NCBI RefSeq assembly: GCF_040954645.1
Contig: NC_092806.1
Location: forward strand, 110,452,731 to 110,516,730
Length of the DNA stretch: 64,000 bases
Source of the DNA: Diabrotica undecimpunctata
Lineage: Eukaryota; Arthropoda; Insecta; Coleoptera; Chrysomelidae
Direction of reading: 5' to 3'
Shown here in pieces: positions 51,710 through 63,420 of the stretch. The position numbers and the translations under genes are program-made. How positions within the stretch are numbered: the stretch's first letter is position 1; each line of letters begins with the position of its first letter. The notes under the pieces were generated by a model, which had not been told where the DNA came from, searched no databases, and saw nothing but the letters and a program-made list of their open reading frames with translations.

Positions 51710-54700
51710 CTTCTGTAGAATTGGAAATTGTGAAATAATTATCTATTTATATTGTAGTGTTTTAAACGTCACATGTTTTTTATTTTTCTTTAAATGATTA
51801 TTATATTTCAATTTTTTTTTCGATTTTACTCTTTATCTTGTCTCTTTTATTTTACTATTTTTATTCTAAAAATATTTGAAATATTTGAAATATTCTAAAG
51901 ATCTAAATTTTAATATATTAAAAATATCTAAATTTCGATGCCACACTTCAGTCAAAAAAGTATATCTGTCAGTTGGGAACTCTGCTCTGTCATGTCACTT
52001 CAATGCAGAAGTAGGGAAGTCCATAGAAAAGGAGATTAGTTTTGAAAATTAAAAATTCATTTATATTGCTAAAAATTTTCTGGAAGAGGAGTACAGTACT
52101 AGCTGATCAATTTTTTTTATATTTGTCTTTTTATAATTTTGTATTTGACTTAACCTAAAACTACAGACTACGTTTTATTTTACAATGTATTATACCCATT
52201 GCAGTTGGTATCTATGAGAACTCAACATTTCCCTGGAGTTTAATATAAATATCAACAACTGGAACCAACAACCAACAACTAGGTACATGCTGCAATCCTG
52301 TCCAACTGCTTGAAGACATCAGAAGCTAATGTTCTATAAGTATCATTTAAAAATCTTTTTTGTAAAGCTGTAGGCAAGATTTTTTTTGATTTTAATTTAA
52401 TATTAAAATTACAATTTTTCTCTTTTTTATATATAATAAATATAATTAGTTAATATCTTGATATATTTGTCCCAGCCAAACTTATTTTTCAGATTTACTT
52501 CTAAGATAAGACGTTCTCACACCTGAGAGACTGAGCTAGACGAGGCCTAAAAATTGGTTCCCAAAGAAAGTTGTGACTTTTATTGTTTTGCATTGGCTGC
52601 AAACTTTGTGGTTATTATATTGTTACCCATTGGCATCCACCGTTTCTAATGGGTCGTTAAATGGTTACAATATCAATAGATTCCGACAATAGACTAATTA
52701 TAATTTTATTCCTACATAGTGACTATTTTAGATCCAATAAAACCAACAAAATCAGGAAAACAAAAGCAATTGTTTCCTAATGTAGTTTTATTCAAATTAT
52801 ATGAAATAGGTTACTCTTTAAATTTCATAAATCCAGGACACCCTATTTATATTAAATTACTTTGTACTCGTAATTTTGATCTGTCAACGACTGCTAACCA
52901 ACTATTCGACGCTCATGTTCGACTTGACTTCTGTGGATAACCACGAAATCGTATTAAGTGACTAAATGTACGACAACTGTACAACATCCGGTTGTAAATC
53001 TCCAGCTGTCGTATGGACCTTATTATAGTTCAGCAACTAGTTCAAAAATACCAAAAATAATTCTCAATTATGACAAGCGATACCTCGCAAATTTATTCCT
53101 GCGAATTGACGTGCGCAGGAAGAAAACACTTATTCTTACTGGTCGCAGTTTTTTTACGTTCAAGAGGAAAGCTACTTAGCTGGATAAATTTTGATAATTG
53201 TCTTTTTAAAATATGCTGAATGTATGCGGTCATGAAGAATGTATGAATATTTTTTTATTAATTACTAAAATATTTTATATTTGATAATTATAAAGAAACA
53301 TTCAGACATTCTAAACAAAAAATCTAAAAACTCTAAATTTATCCAATTTTTTTGGATTCTATGGCCAAAAAAAAAATGAAAAAGTTGATTAATAGGTTGA
53401 GAGAGAATTATAACTATAGAAGCCCTAAATAAATTGAACCATATGAGGTGTAATTTTTAAATTATGAGCGCATAATAGTAAATTGCTTTTGAAGTTTATA
53501 GGCCGTGGTCTAAAAAAATTTTCTTCCTGACGTTTGGTATGCACACAGTAACCTCTTCATCCGCTGAATTATCGGAAGATACTAAGTCCGTTACCTCATC
53601 GCCTTTAATGATGTCCACTGTAGTTGAAAAAAAAACATCACTGACATGTAATTCTAGACTACGGACTAAACTAAACAACAAAAACATATATGTATTACCA
53701 TTTTGAAGCACAGGTCACGAAAGTCATGCTTGAACAGGGTGACAGACTATAAAAGTGCTAAAAAAGAGATCACGTTGAATACTCTTCATATTGTGTGTTT
53801 TCTAGGGTTTGTAGTAATTTAATTTACTTGCTGTACTGCAGATCTATTTTGTATCTTAAACTACTATGTTAATTGTTTTATTGTTCTAAATTAAGTCGAG
53901 ATTTGAATCCTTAAACCCACGGATTACTGAAATCGAACGGAATACGAGAGCTCGCTATGCCATCAGGAGCGACCTCTTTATAATGAAATAAATTATATAA
54001 CAGATTCATATATAAATATATTATAACTTTACGCAACAGGTATTTATTCCCTCATATCAGCATCATATTCACAGATAATATCTATGGCAAAGTCTTTTAT
54101 CATGCCTCATAACATGCACCATACTTCATTAACTATATCTGTATTGAAGACGCGTTTAGTCAATTGATTAGATGGATTTTATATATACGGAGAACCTCTT
54201 ATGAGGAAACCACTTAGAAGGTATGAAAAGAACATCTCAATAAATAAAAAAAAAAACAAAAAATCCGAGCTTTACGCAGCCCTTCTTGCGAACAGCCAAG
54301 AATACTTGATTGATCTCAAATAACTGGTTCAAAATAGGGTCAAATAATTAGTCTGGAGTTAAAAATTTCGGAGACTTGTGATAGGGATTATGCAATATAA
54401 CAGTCACCCACACCGAACCAGGTTGACCAGTTTGGAGTTATAAACGCATACTTGTATCCAGGAGGATAAATCACAAATACAAGACACTATAGGAGGAGAG
54501 AAATCGTAGATTTATAATGTATCCCAGATCGTTATGTAAAAGATGACCAAAATATGGAAAGGCAACCTTTCAAAAAACCTAAAAATGACATTGATCTTTC
54601 AAATCTGTTTAATATTCTCAATACTAATGTACGCGAATTTGAATCTTGCACACAGAGACAATCGGAAAGGAGAAAGATAATCCAGTGAAATGCTCTATTG

Positions 54701-54839
54701 GGAAACAATGCCAGGAATTCCATAGGCTAATTAAAAAATACATAGTTCGATTTTAAGATAGCTAAAGATCAGCACTGCACAGGTAAGTCCACTAAACACT
54801 TTTGAATTATTTTGAATATGTAATGATACCACACACACA
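51710..54839. other. No gene recognised
   Basis: AT-rich. Open stretches at 52719-52940, 52958-53179 (+) and 53496-53711 (-; acidic, VSSDNSADEEVTV) have no known domain. A CA-rich spot lies at about 54830-54841. Confidence 0.4.
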
Positions 54840-55017
54840 CAGACAATATGGAAAGACTCATTATTCTAGGGAAGGTAAAAGGTCCAAGACCACAAGAAAG
54901 ATCCCCAAATAAGATGTTTTGACCAGATTATAGGAAACTGCAAAAGACCAGTGTACGAATTAATAAAAATGAGCAGAAACAGCAATCTAAGAAGATATAT
55001 CATACACGACATAACGT

Positions 55018-55062
<45 letters not shown>

Positions 55063-55095
55063 AGGACATCCCACTTGAAAGTGGAAAGTATTTTG
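54840..55095 (+). mobile_element. LINE C-terminal scrap containing (GA)n
   Basis: MERLIILGKVKGPRPQERSP, FDQIIGNCKRPVYELIKMSR and LRRYIIHDITSRE match the GKxEGxRxRGRxPxRWxDQI tail of LINE ORF2s. The frame then runs into a GA microsatellite (55023-55061) and on to GHPT. Confidence 0.6.
55023..55061. repeat. (GA)n microsatellite
   Basis: About 19 GA units, apparently expanded inside the LINE tail. Confidence 0.97.
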
Positions 55096-55399
55096 GAGAC
55101 ATTAGTTAGCTTTCCGAGTTTAAATTTGTATCAGCACGAGTGACTGAAGATTTGGGGACACCAAAATAACAGTTATATTGCTCTATTGATACCGATTCAA
55201 ATGCGAAAGTTTGACTAACTTGGGCTCCAATGTCATAATATTAATCGTTCGTTGCTGACTGGTGGCCGTCCATGGAATTCTTAACATTCTTAGGTATATA
55301 AAAGTATAAATAGTTGGGTCAATAGTTAACATTCGGCACAGTATTCAGATTACTGTCACATAATAATACCCTGCTCTTCTTGTCTGGATCTAATTTAGA

Positions 55400-55830
55400 G
55401 TTGATGTTCATTCTCTCTATGTGCTTTCCACACAGCGTTCATTATGAATTATTTGTAAGACCCTTCGATGTTAGCATACACTTGATCTTATCAATGTTAA
55501 TGTCAAGTTTTAATTGGATGTATTCATTATTTACTGCATCTAGTTTGTAGTTCTTCCGTACTCTCAGCCATAATTACTGTATCGTCTAAAAATTTTATGG
55601 TGATTATTATTTCGTAGCCAATTCTTATTCCCTCTTTTTATCTCGATAAGGTTTTCTGAAAGTGACCTGTGAGGTTTAGTATTTTAAAAAGCCTCGGAGA
55701 CAAGACGCTTCCTTGTCTGAACCCCGCGTAATCGGTATAATATTTGTTTGTATGTAATTCACATTTACTATTGTTATTTGGTTCCAATATATTATTATCT
55801 TGCAGGGGTTTAATTTTTCTTGAATTTAAA
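55400..55830 (-). mobile_element. LINE RT scrap (active-site region)
   Basis: Read leftwards: ITRGFRQGSVLSPRLFKIL (about 55680-55735), GIRIGYEIIITIKFLDDTVI and MAESTEELQT (about 55555-55645), then NIDKIKCML near 55480. LDDT stands for the catalytic YADD; stops are present. Confidence 0.72.
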
Positions 55831-57379
55831 ATTTTAGTCAGTTCTGTACCAATAACATTTTGTAGATTGTTACTACGTTTATTCGTAAGTTTCCAAGCTA
55901 TTAATTTTGTCTGGGTACAATTAAGATGAAAAATTAGTATCCTCCTATGAAAATGTCTGTGTACTGCAAATGCAGCTATGCCCTCTTTCTCTTAAGTATT
56001 TAATAAAGACGTCTGTATTATTCTAATTAGTCTGACTAAACGTATAAAACCTGAACGCCCATATTTTGCTTTTATTTCATAGTACTGTCACAATGTCAGC
56101 AGACGTAAATTTACAGTTCTTGTGATGAGAAGAAAACTATTTGAGCGTTTCTCACCCTTATGTTTTGTCGACCTCTACCACCTTCTTCTTCTTTGGCTTT
56201 AGCATATGGCCTTCCCGATGCCGACGACCCTTTAAAGTGAGAGTAAATTTTTAAATAGACTATTACTTTTTTTACGGTTAATTAGAGACACATTTGCAAA
56301 CCCTTTTTATTATTGAATTTGTACTGATTTTAATTATTAGTACGTGATGTTTTTCTTTAAAAATTTTATGTAGTTATATTAAATGTTTATATTATGATTT
56401 ATTTTATATTTATTGAAAAGCTACGCACTTTTCTTGATATTAGAAGAATGTCATGTGTCAATTTTTTTTTCTAAAGCATGAACTAAAAAGCTTTTTTGGT
56501 TAAAAAATGTATTACAGTCTTGAGTATTTTATTTATCAATTTTTGAGCAATTTTCAATAATAATTAAATTAATTTACGTTTTAAATATACTTTTATTTCT
56601 ATTTTTTTTTTAAAGACTGCAATCTTTTTAGCAAGGTTATTAACGGCAATATGTGTCCCTTTATATTTTTGTTTGAGTAATGAATAAATACATCATTTTA
56701 AGTTTACTATTTTATTGAAGATATAATTTTTTTTATTATAGTCCCTTCATTTTGCAATTCCTAGAATTTAGTATTTCTTGATTTTCTTTTGTTAAACTGT
56801 TAGCTAATTGCTATCTACCGTTTTTCTATCTGCCATGTATCTATTTTTTTCTACCAGTCATATCCTTACCCACACTCATGAAGTCCCCGATTCTTAGCAA
56901 CGAGGTCTCTGTAAAGTTTGTGTGTACGATCAACTTATTACCATCTGATCTTCTTGTTTTTAGCCATCTGAGCTGTTTTTCGTTACAATCTTCTTTGTCT
57001 TAATTTTGATTTGATGCTTTTTATCAAATTTTTTAAAATGATAATGATAAATACATTAGATTAAATAAAATAAGCTTTTATTATTACATTAGTTTTTGGA
57101 ATGAATGCAGGTTTCGTAGACGTTATTGCAATAAGGTTTCTTGGTTTTGTACTCTCTTTTCCAATAAAGGCTAGGGTGGCCGAGCGCGTCAATGCTGGTC
57201 ACCATTCTCTTTACTCCATTAAGTTTTACCTTGCCGCAATGGGTTTCTGTTAGCTATCTATAGGCTCAAGTCAAAGAACGCAAACTTTTTTGATATGTGC
57301 AATAAAACGCAATCGAAATTTAACTGTGATTTCTAAAATGAGTAGTCTATGTTTGGCCAAGATTGAGAAAAGACGAGTA
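55831..57379. other. AT-rich spacer; tRNA-like 5' end at 57172
   Basis: No coding sequence recognised. GGCTAGGGTGGCCGAGCGCG at about 57171 looks like the start of a tRNA-Leu/Ser (D-arm GTGGCCGAGCG), but no anticodon arm, T arm or acceptor pair follows. It could be the head of an old tRNA-derived SINE. Confidence 0.4.
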
Positions 57380-58915
57380 AATGAGAACTTTCAACAACTT
57401 ACAGTATCTCTTCTTATGAAAATAAAAGTTTAAAGGCGCCGAAGAGATGTCAAGCTCAAGATAAGAAGAATATTGTTAAGCTCGCAGATCGAAATGGAAA
57501 AGTGGTAACAGATAAAGATAAGATAATTAAGGTAGTTGAAGAATTTTACACATAATTATATAGAGAAAGGGGTAAGAAAGACGGCACCAAGTTGAGAAAA
57601 GTCCAGAATGTGGGTTCAGAGGATATCCCAGAAATAATAATCGAAGAAGTCTTAAAGTCATTAAATTGAATGAAAAACAATAAAGCAGCTGGTGATGATC
57701 AAATCGTTATTAAGGCAGTTAAAGCAGGAGGAAAGACAGTATTGAAAGCATTGACACAATTATATAACTTATGCCTTTCAAAAGAGGTTACACCATCTCA
57801 GTGAAATAAAGCTGTTATAGTAGTCATGCACAAAAAGGGAGATATAACAGAGCTAAAGAATTATAGACCTATACGCTTGTTATCTCACGTTTATAAGTTG
57901 TTTATAAAGATAATAACTAATAGGTTGACATCAAAAGTAGACTTCTATCAATCTTGGGAGCAGGGAGGATTTAGAGCTGGATACGGAACAAATGATTATT
58001 TGCAAACCATTAAGTCGTTGATTAAAAAAACCATTGAATATAATAGACCCCTGATACTTGTCTTTGTCGACTTTGAAAAAGCATTTGATACGGTCAATCA
58101 AAGTGAAATGCTCCAAGCTCTAACACAATGTAGAATAGATCACCGATACATATCCCTCATCAGATACATCTACCAGTATGCTACAGCCCGTGTAAGACTT
58201 AATGAAGATACTGGGACCTTTCGTATTGAAAGAGGCGTTCGGCAAGGAGACAACATGTCTCCTAAATTATTTACAACTTTGCTAGAATACGCTTGTAAAA
58301 CAATAGATTGGAACGAAAAGGGCATCAATGTAGATGGAAAATTTTTAAATAACCTTAAATTTGCAGATGATATCGTTTTTATTGCAGACAGCTTTGGTCA
58401 GGCACAGATAATGCTCCAAGAACTCCATACTGCCACAAAAAGAGTTGGTCTTAAAATAAATTTTTCAAAAACACAATTTATGACAAATTTAGTCCACAAC
58501 AAAAACATCTCAGTAGAAGACAAAGATATTGAGCCAGTTGACTCCTATAAATACTTACGCCATGAGATCAGAGAGATAAGTCGAGATAACCAAACAATCG
58601 AGCTGAAAAGAGGAATAAACCTCGCTTGGGATGCATTTGGAAAGATAAAGGATAGTTTTAGGTCTAAGATACCAATGTGTCTGAAAATAAAAATATTTAA
58701 TCAGTGTATTTTGCCAGCGATGACCAACGGCGCAGAAACCCTAACACTCTCAAGAACAACAGTGAGTAAACTACAAGTTGTGGAAAGGGCAATGGAGAGA
58801 ATAGTGTTAGGGATTTTACTACGTGACAGAATACCCAACGCTACTATACGCAAAATATCAGGAGTAGCAGACGTTATTGAAAGGATAACAACACAAAGGA
58901 TGGATATTATGAGGA
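57380..58915 (+). mobile_element. LINE family D, copy 2 (5' and 3' truncated)
   Basis: KLADRNGKVVTDKDKIIKVV (about 57475-57540), KNNKAAGDDQIVIKAVKAGG (about 57670-57730) with scattered stops, then a long open frame from 57826. The end of the usual tail (RWAGHVxRM) is replaced after TTQRM at about 58905, so the 3' end is missing. Confidence 0.88.
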
Positions 58916-58962
58916 ATATTAATAATATAATGCTAGTTGTTTTACATTTACCCTTTTCTTAA
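57826..58962 (+). CDS. LINE family D RT, partial open frame
   Basis: 378 codons. HKKGDITELKNYRPIRLLSH (residues about 2-21), GGFRAGYGTNDYLQTI, VFVDFEKAFDTVNQ (box A, about 79-92), RIERGVRQGDNMSPKLF, LKFADDIVFIAD (catalytic FADD, about 177-188), KINFSKTQFMTNL, VDSYKYLRHEI, LPAMTNGAETLTLS, ERIVLGILLRDRI. The first RT boxes lie upstream in the same frame but behind in-frame stops (near 57555, 57667 and 57802). The last roughly 18 codons are unrelated flank. Not expected to be functional, but the catalytic core is open. Confidence 0.82.
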   Translation: MHKKGDITELKNYRPIRLLSHVYKLFIKIITNRLTSKVDFYQSWEQGGFRAGYGTNDYLQTIKSLIKKTIEYNRPLILVFVDFEKAFDTVNQSEMLQALTQCRIDHRYISLIRYIYQYATARVRLNEDTGTFRIERGVRQGDNMSPKLFTTLLEYACKTIDWNEKGINVDGKFLNNLKFADDIVFIADSFGQAQIMLQELHTATKRVGLKINFSKTQFMTNLVHNKNISVEDKDIEPVDSYKYLRHEIREISRDNQTIELKRGINLAWDAFGKIKDSFRSKIPMCLKIKIFNQCILPAMTNGAETLTLSRTTVSKLQVVERAMERIVLGILLRDRIPNATIRKISGVADVIERITTQRMDIMRNINNIMLVVLHLPFS

Positions 58963-59595
58963 GTGCAGTTGGAAGCTGTGAATAATTTGAATGATTTTTA
59001 TAATTATTTTTAATGCATATTAGTTTGAAATTGTATCATGGTGTCTCCTTTAATTAGATTATCATTCTTATAAAAGTTTTTCTGACATTTAACCTTTAAC
59101 CTAGTGGTACAGAATTGCTATACTATAAATGAAGTAGTTTTTAAATATGAACAACATATATTTTTTAGTACATTCGCCGTTTTAATAAGGTGGACTTGTT
59201 TTCTTCTCTACTAATACTCCTTTGGTACAGTTTTATTATAAGGTGTCCATTTTCCAAAAAGTTTTTCATTCATTGTGCCTTGTGGTAGAGAAATAAATTA
59301 TTCCATACATTTTATATATCCGGACATAGCAACACTAAAGTCCTGTTTCCTTTATTGTCGATATATAACTTATAGGAGAGGGACTGAAAGTATACATTCA
59401 GGAGTGGACTTGCAAATTTTGATAGGGTGTCTGTATTATTTCTTTTTTGATATACTGGTATATACAATATTTTTGCACCTATTACGTTGTTCTCTATAGA
59501 AGTAAAAATCTATTTTCAGAGAATATACTAATAGGAATGTTTATTTTTCATTTTATTTGCCATCGTGTTTTATACGGGTTTATTTTTTATTACAT
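58963..59595. other. No gene recognised
   Basis: AT-rich spacer between the two family D copies; ORFs lack recognisable domains. Confidence 0.5.
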
Positions 59596-59606
59596 ATTTC
59601 GGCGTA
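59596..59606. repeat. TSD (left) of LINE family D copy 3
   Basis: ATTTCGGCGTA, identical to 61357-61367. Confidence 0.9.
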
Positions 59607-61356
59607 GCCACCAAAGCCATCAGACGGGATATTAGAAAATACAACAACGAGAAAATTATAAAAACTATAGAAGACAACAAAAGCATGAAAGCATTGAGGA
59701 GAAAAATGGAAAATGACAAAAAAGGAATCTTCCAACTTAAAGACAAAAATGGAAATATTATCTCAGATAGACCAAGCATATTACATATAGTGGAAAGTTT
59801 CTATGAAACATTATATAAAATTCAAGTCCAGAGCTCATCGAACAACCAATACAAAAGGTACATAATGTAGGATCGGAGGATATACCAGATACATCACGAG
59901 AGGAAATTCAACATGCCCTCAAAAATATGAAAAATAATAGAGCTCCGGGGGAAGATGGTGTAGTCATTGAGACAATTAAACTAGGAGGTCCACTTTTGAT
60001 GTCTCGAATCCAAACACTTTTTAATATATGTCTGCATAGTGAAAACATTCCAAGTAAATGGAAGAATTCGGTTACAATCCTCCTTCACAAAAAAGGGGAT
60101 AAATCAGATCTCGAAAACTATAGGCCAATTAGTTTGCTTAACCACCTATACAAGCTCTTTACTCGAATACTGACAAACAGATTAGAAGCAAAATTCGATT
60201 TCTATCAATCAGAAGAAAGGCAAGATTTCGAGCGGGAAACGGAACAAACGACCATTTGCAATGCCTTAAAACTCTAGTTGAAAAGTCTATCGAATATAAC
60301 AGACCCCTTGCTCTTATCTTTGTCGACTTCCACAAAGCATTTGACACAGTCGAAACAGTTGCTCTCTTAAAAGCACCATCAGAATGCAGAATAGATCACA
60401 GGTATGCAAATATTATTTGAAATATATACGAAAATGCGACAACAACCGTTAACCTCCATTGCATGACTGAGAAGATAAAAATTGGCAGAGGGGTGCGGCA
60501 GGGAGATACCTTGTCGCCAACTAATTCTCGCCTAATAGTAAGTCGCCTTACTATTTATAACAGTTATGGAGTACGCATTTAAACGGCTAGAGTGGGAATC
60601 AAAGGGTATTAGCATCGATGGAAAGATATTCAATCATCTCAGATATGTCGATGATATTGTTCTCATAACAGACAACTTAGGAGAAGCCAGAGGTATGCTA
60701 CAACAACTACAGCAAGTAACACAGAAAGTCGGTTTAAAAATAAACTATGGAAAAACAAAAATGATGACCAATCTCGTCCCCTATGAGCTAAATCGAAAAG
60801 TCGCATATAGAACTTGTGGAAAAATATGTGTATTTGAAAAACGCGAGATAACCAAACATGCGAGCTACTCAGAAAAATAAGTCTGGGTTGGGCTGCATTC
60901 GTAAAAATGAGAGACGTATTTAAAACAAATATACCGATCCATTTAAAAAGAAAAGCTAACTCTCACAAAAACATCAGCTGAAAAATTGAGAAGGACACAA
61001 CGAAAGATGGAAAGATCAATGCTTGAAATAAGCTTAAGAAATACAATAAGAAACGAGGAAGTTCGTAGACGAACCATAGTGGAAGACATTATCGAACATA
61101 TTACAAGGCAAAAATGGAGATGGGCAGGACATGTTGCAAGAATGAAAGACGACAGTTGGACAAAAAACTGCTTGAATGAAGACCACGGGCTGACAAGCGA
61201 AGCCGAGGAAGACCCCCAACGCGATGGACCGACGACCTCAAAAGAATCGTGACCAATTGGATAGCAGAGGCGCAGAACAGAAGCAGATGGAAAAGTCTAG
61301 AGGAGGCCTATGTTCAACAATGGACAACTCAGGGCTGATTGATGATGATGATGATG
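59607..61356 (+). mobile_element. LINE family D, copy 3 (5' truncated, with TSD and GAT tail)
   Basis: Flanked by the 11-bp duplication ATTTCGGCGTA. Starts in the linker before the RT (KAIRRDIRKYNNEKIIKTI), then KGIFQLKDKNGNIISDRP, ALKNMKNNRAPGEDGVV (59910-59965), LHKKGDKSDLENYRPISLLN (60084-60140), IFVDFHKAFDTVE (about 60315-60350), GVRQGDTLSP (about 60490), LRYVDDIVLITDN (YVDD, about 60640-60680), ITRQKWRWAGHVARM (61100-61145) and EEAYVQQWTTQG (61300-61335). It ends (TGA)n at 61340-61356. Frameshifts and stops make it dead. Age is between the young 35.2-kb LINE and the older scraps. Confidence 0.92.
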
Positions 61357-61367
61357 ATGATTTCGGC
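61357..61367. repeat. TSD (right) of LINE family D copy 3
   Basis: Second copy of ATTTCGGCGTA directly after the GAT-rich tail. Confidence 0.9.
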
Positions 61368-62639
61368 GTATTAATTTTGTGAGACACGGCTGATGTACCT
61401 TGTTTTCATTAAGTTTCTATTTCTAATTTATTCTGTTTTAAATTTAATATATTTTTTATTTCTGTGCCAATAATAGAGTTGCTTTTTCTTGCATCTAAAT
61501 CTCCTAATATATGGGATTTAGCCTAGGGTACCTAAGATCGGTATTATGAATAGAGAAATAGATAGAGCTGCGTGTAGTAAAGTTAGAACGGGATGACTGT
61601 CATAAGTTAAGTTAAAGTATAGCATTAAAGCGCGATTATCAAACTAAACAAGATGCAAAGACTCGTTGGCCTTGAAACACAGGGGTTATGCGGAGCATAC
61701 CAACCGTAGTTTAGGAGGACCTACTGGACCTCCCTCCGTTACACATAGTTATAGAAGAAGAGGCGAGAATGAGATATTATAGATAGAGAAAACCTGAGCA
61801 ACGTAACGGTTAGATTACAGGTTGTAGAGTTTTCATTTTTTTGGTCATAACTCCCCTTAAATTTTGATTGTGCTGTTCCACGGTATTCCTATATTATCTC
61901 GTAGACTGTTTTTATTACGTCTAACTACACCATATTGGTTGTGGTGTAACATGGTGATAGATGTTAAGTAACTAGTTTCTTAAGTACATTTTTGTGTCGA
62001 TAACTAGCGGAAGTTCTTATAATTTTGTCCTTCTTTGTTTAATTACGTACATATAGAAAGAATTGTCTTTCTTGAGTTCTATTGTTGGGCCGCTTTCAGG
62101 AGCTGCCCTCTTTATTATGTCATTACCTCTCCTGTTTTATTGTTTTATTTGGGATGACCAGATAAGGGATAAGGTTAGATTTCAAACTGCCTTTGAAGGG
62201 TCGTGCCTACCTTTCTTTGCTTCAAGACACTTGGCTTAGGAGTGAATAAGCTTGAGATTGTTGAACTGGTAATTCTGAGTTAAGTGTGAAAAGATACTTT
62301 AGCACTAAATTTTCGTTTATTGCGTTTTTTATATTATGATAAAGTTCATGTATTTGTTAAGTACATTACGTGTATAATTTAAAGCAAAAAGCTTTTTCGG
62401 TCAAAAAATTGCCGTCCATACCCCAGTTTTTCAGCAAAGTTTTCTTTGAAGGTTTGTACCATTTCGTATTTCTTTTATTCCTTTCAAACTGTTATCTTTT
62501 TATTATTCATATTGAGACCCACCCCAAACGATAATGAGTATTGTTATTGTGTTACGACTGGCTTATTACCAGCTGAAACAATTTTTTGGCCATTTCAAAG
62601 TAACAAATACACGCCTAAAGTACTTTAAGTGAAAATTTA
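61368..62639. other. No gene recognised
   Basis: AT-rich with one GC-richer patch at about 61660-61740 (GGAGGACCTACTGGACCTCC). No domain, TIR or RT motif found. Confidence 0.45.
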
Positions 62640-63080
62640 CCCACGAGAGGGATGGAGCAGAGGAAACACTCGACTCAGACTCTGGGCTTATACTTGGTAC
62701 ATAGACGGCTCTATAATTTCTGAAGTATTGGGTGCTGGAACATTCAGTGGTGAAAATTTTTAGTAGACTAGGAGAATAAATCTTTGGATTTCAGGCAGAG
62801 ATCTTTAAAATTTTGCACTGTAGAAGATAAATTATTATCGGGGCTTTTGAGCTAAAGCGGATCAAAATATAAACAGATATCCAAGCAGCCATGGGGATCT
62901 TATAAGCCCTAAAGTGGACTGTAGGCTAGTGTGAAAATGTAGGAAACTCGATAGACTGACAAAACATGAAAGTGTCACACTGGCATGGGTTCAGTAGAGT
63001 ATATGGCAATTAAAGAGCTGGCAAACTTAATAGAAGAGCATCAGTTAGAAAATACTTCGGTGCAGAACTGGCCTCTATGC
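62640..63080 (+). mobile_element. RNase H scrap of a retroelement
   Basis: YLVHRRLYNF/TWYIDGSIISEVLGAGTFSG (about 62690-62750) is the first-Asp strand (TDGS). Out-of-frame pieces follow: GFQAEIFKIL (Glu strand, about 62790), DIQAAMGIL (about 62875) and HGFSR. Likely the RNase H of an I/R1-group LINE. Many stops. Confidence 0.5.
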
Positions 63081-63184
63081 CAACATTAAGAATAATAAAG
63101 ACCAGTTTTTATAGTCAAAGACAAAAAACGCGTAGAAGAATAGACAAAATATATTAAGAACCGTCGAAATAACGTTATCACACA

Positions 63185-63420
63185 AAGAAGAAATCTACAC
63201 ATTACCGTGGAAATGCCGCTCAAAGAACCCTCATTTAAAAAAGCTCAAAAGGTCTTACATAAAATAAAAAACCACAAAGCTCTGTGGACCGATTAAATAC
63301 TATAATATATAGTAGAATTCCTAAAATATAGGGGAAAAGTAGTACGTTACCAAATATATCAGCTCATATTGCTCATATGCCAAGAAAAAATACAAACAAT
63401 ATGGAAGGAAATATCTTGTT
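63185..63420 (+). mobile_element. LINE RT N-terminal scrap
   Basis: MPLKEPSFKKAQKVLHKIKN, HKALWTD (for NKAPGTD), ILYYIVEFLKYRGKVVRYQI and QEKIQTIWKEI. This corresponds to the first RT box and the following helix of insect LINEs. It ends at about 63420 next to a TTGTTCTTTATTGTTCTTTA repeat. Confidence 0.55.

Noticed and set aside
57171..57250. tRNA gene
   Set aside because: Only the 5' acceptor and D-arm-like sequence are present; no anticodon stem, T arm or CCA-side acceptor pairing.
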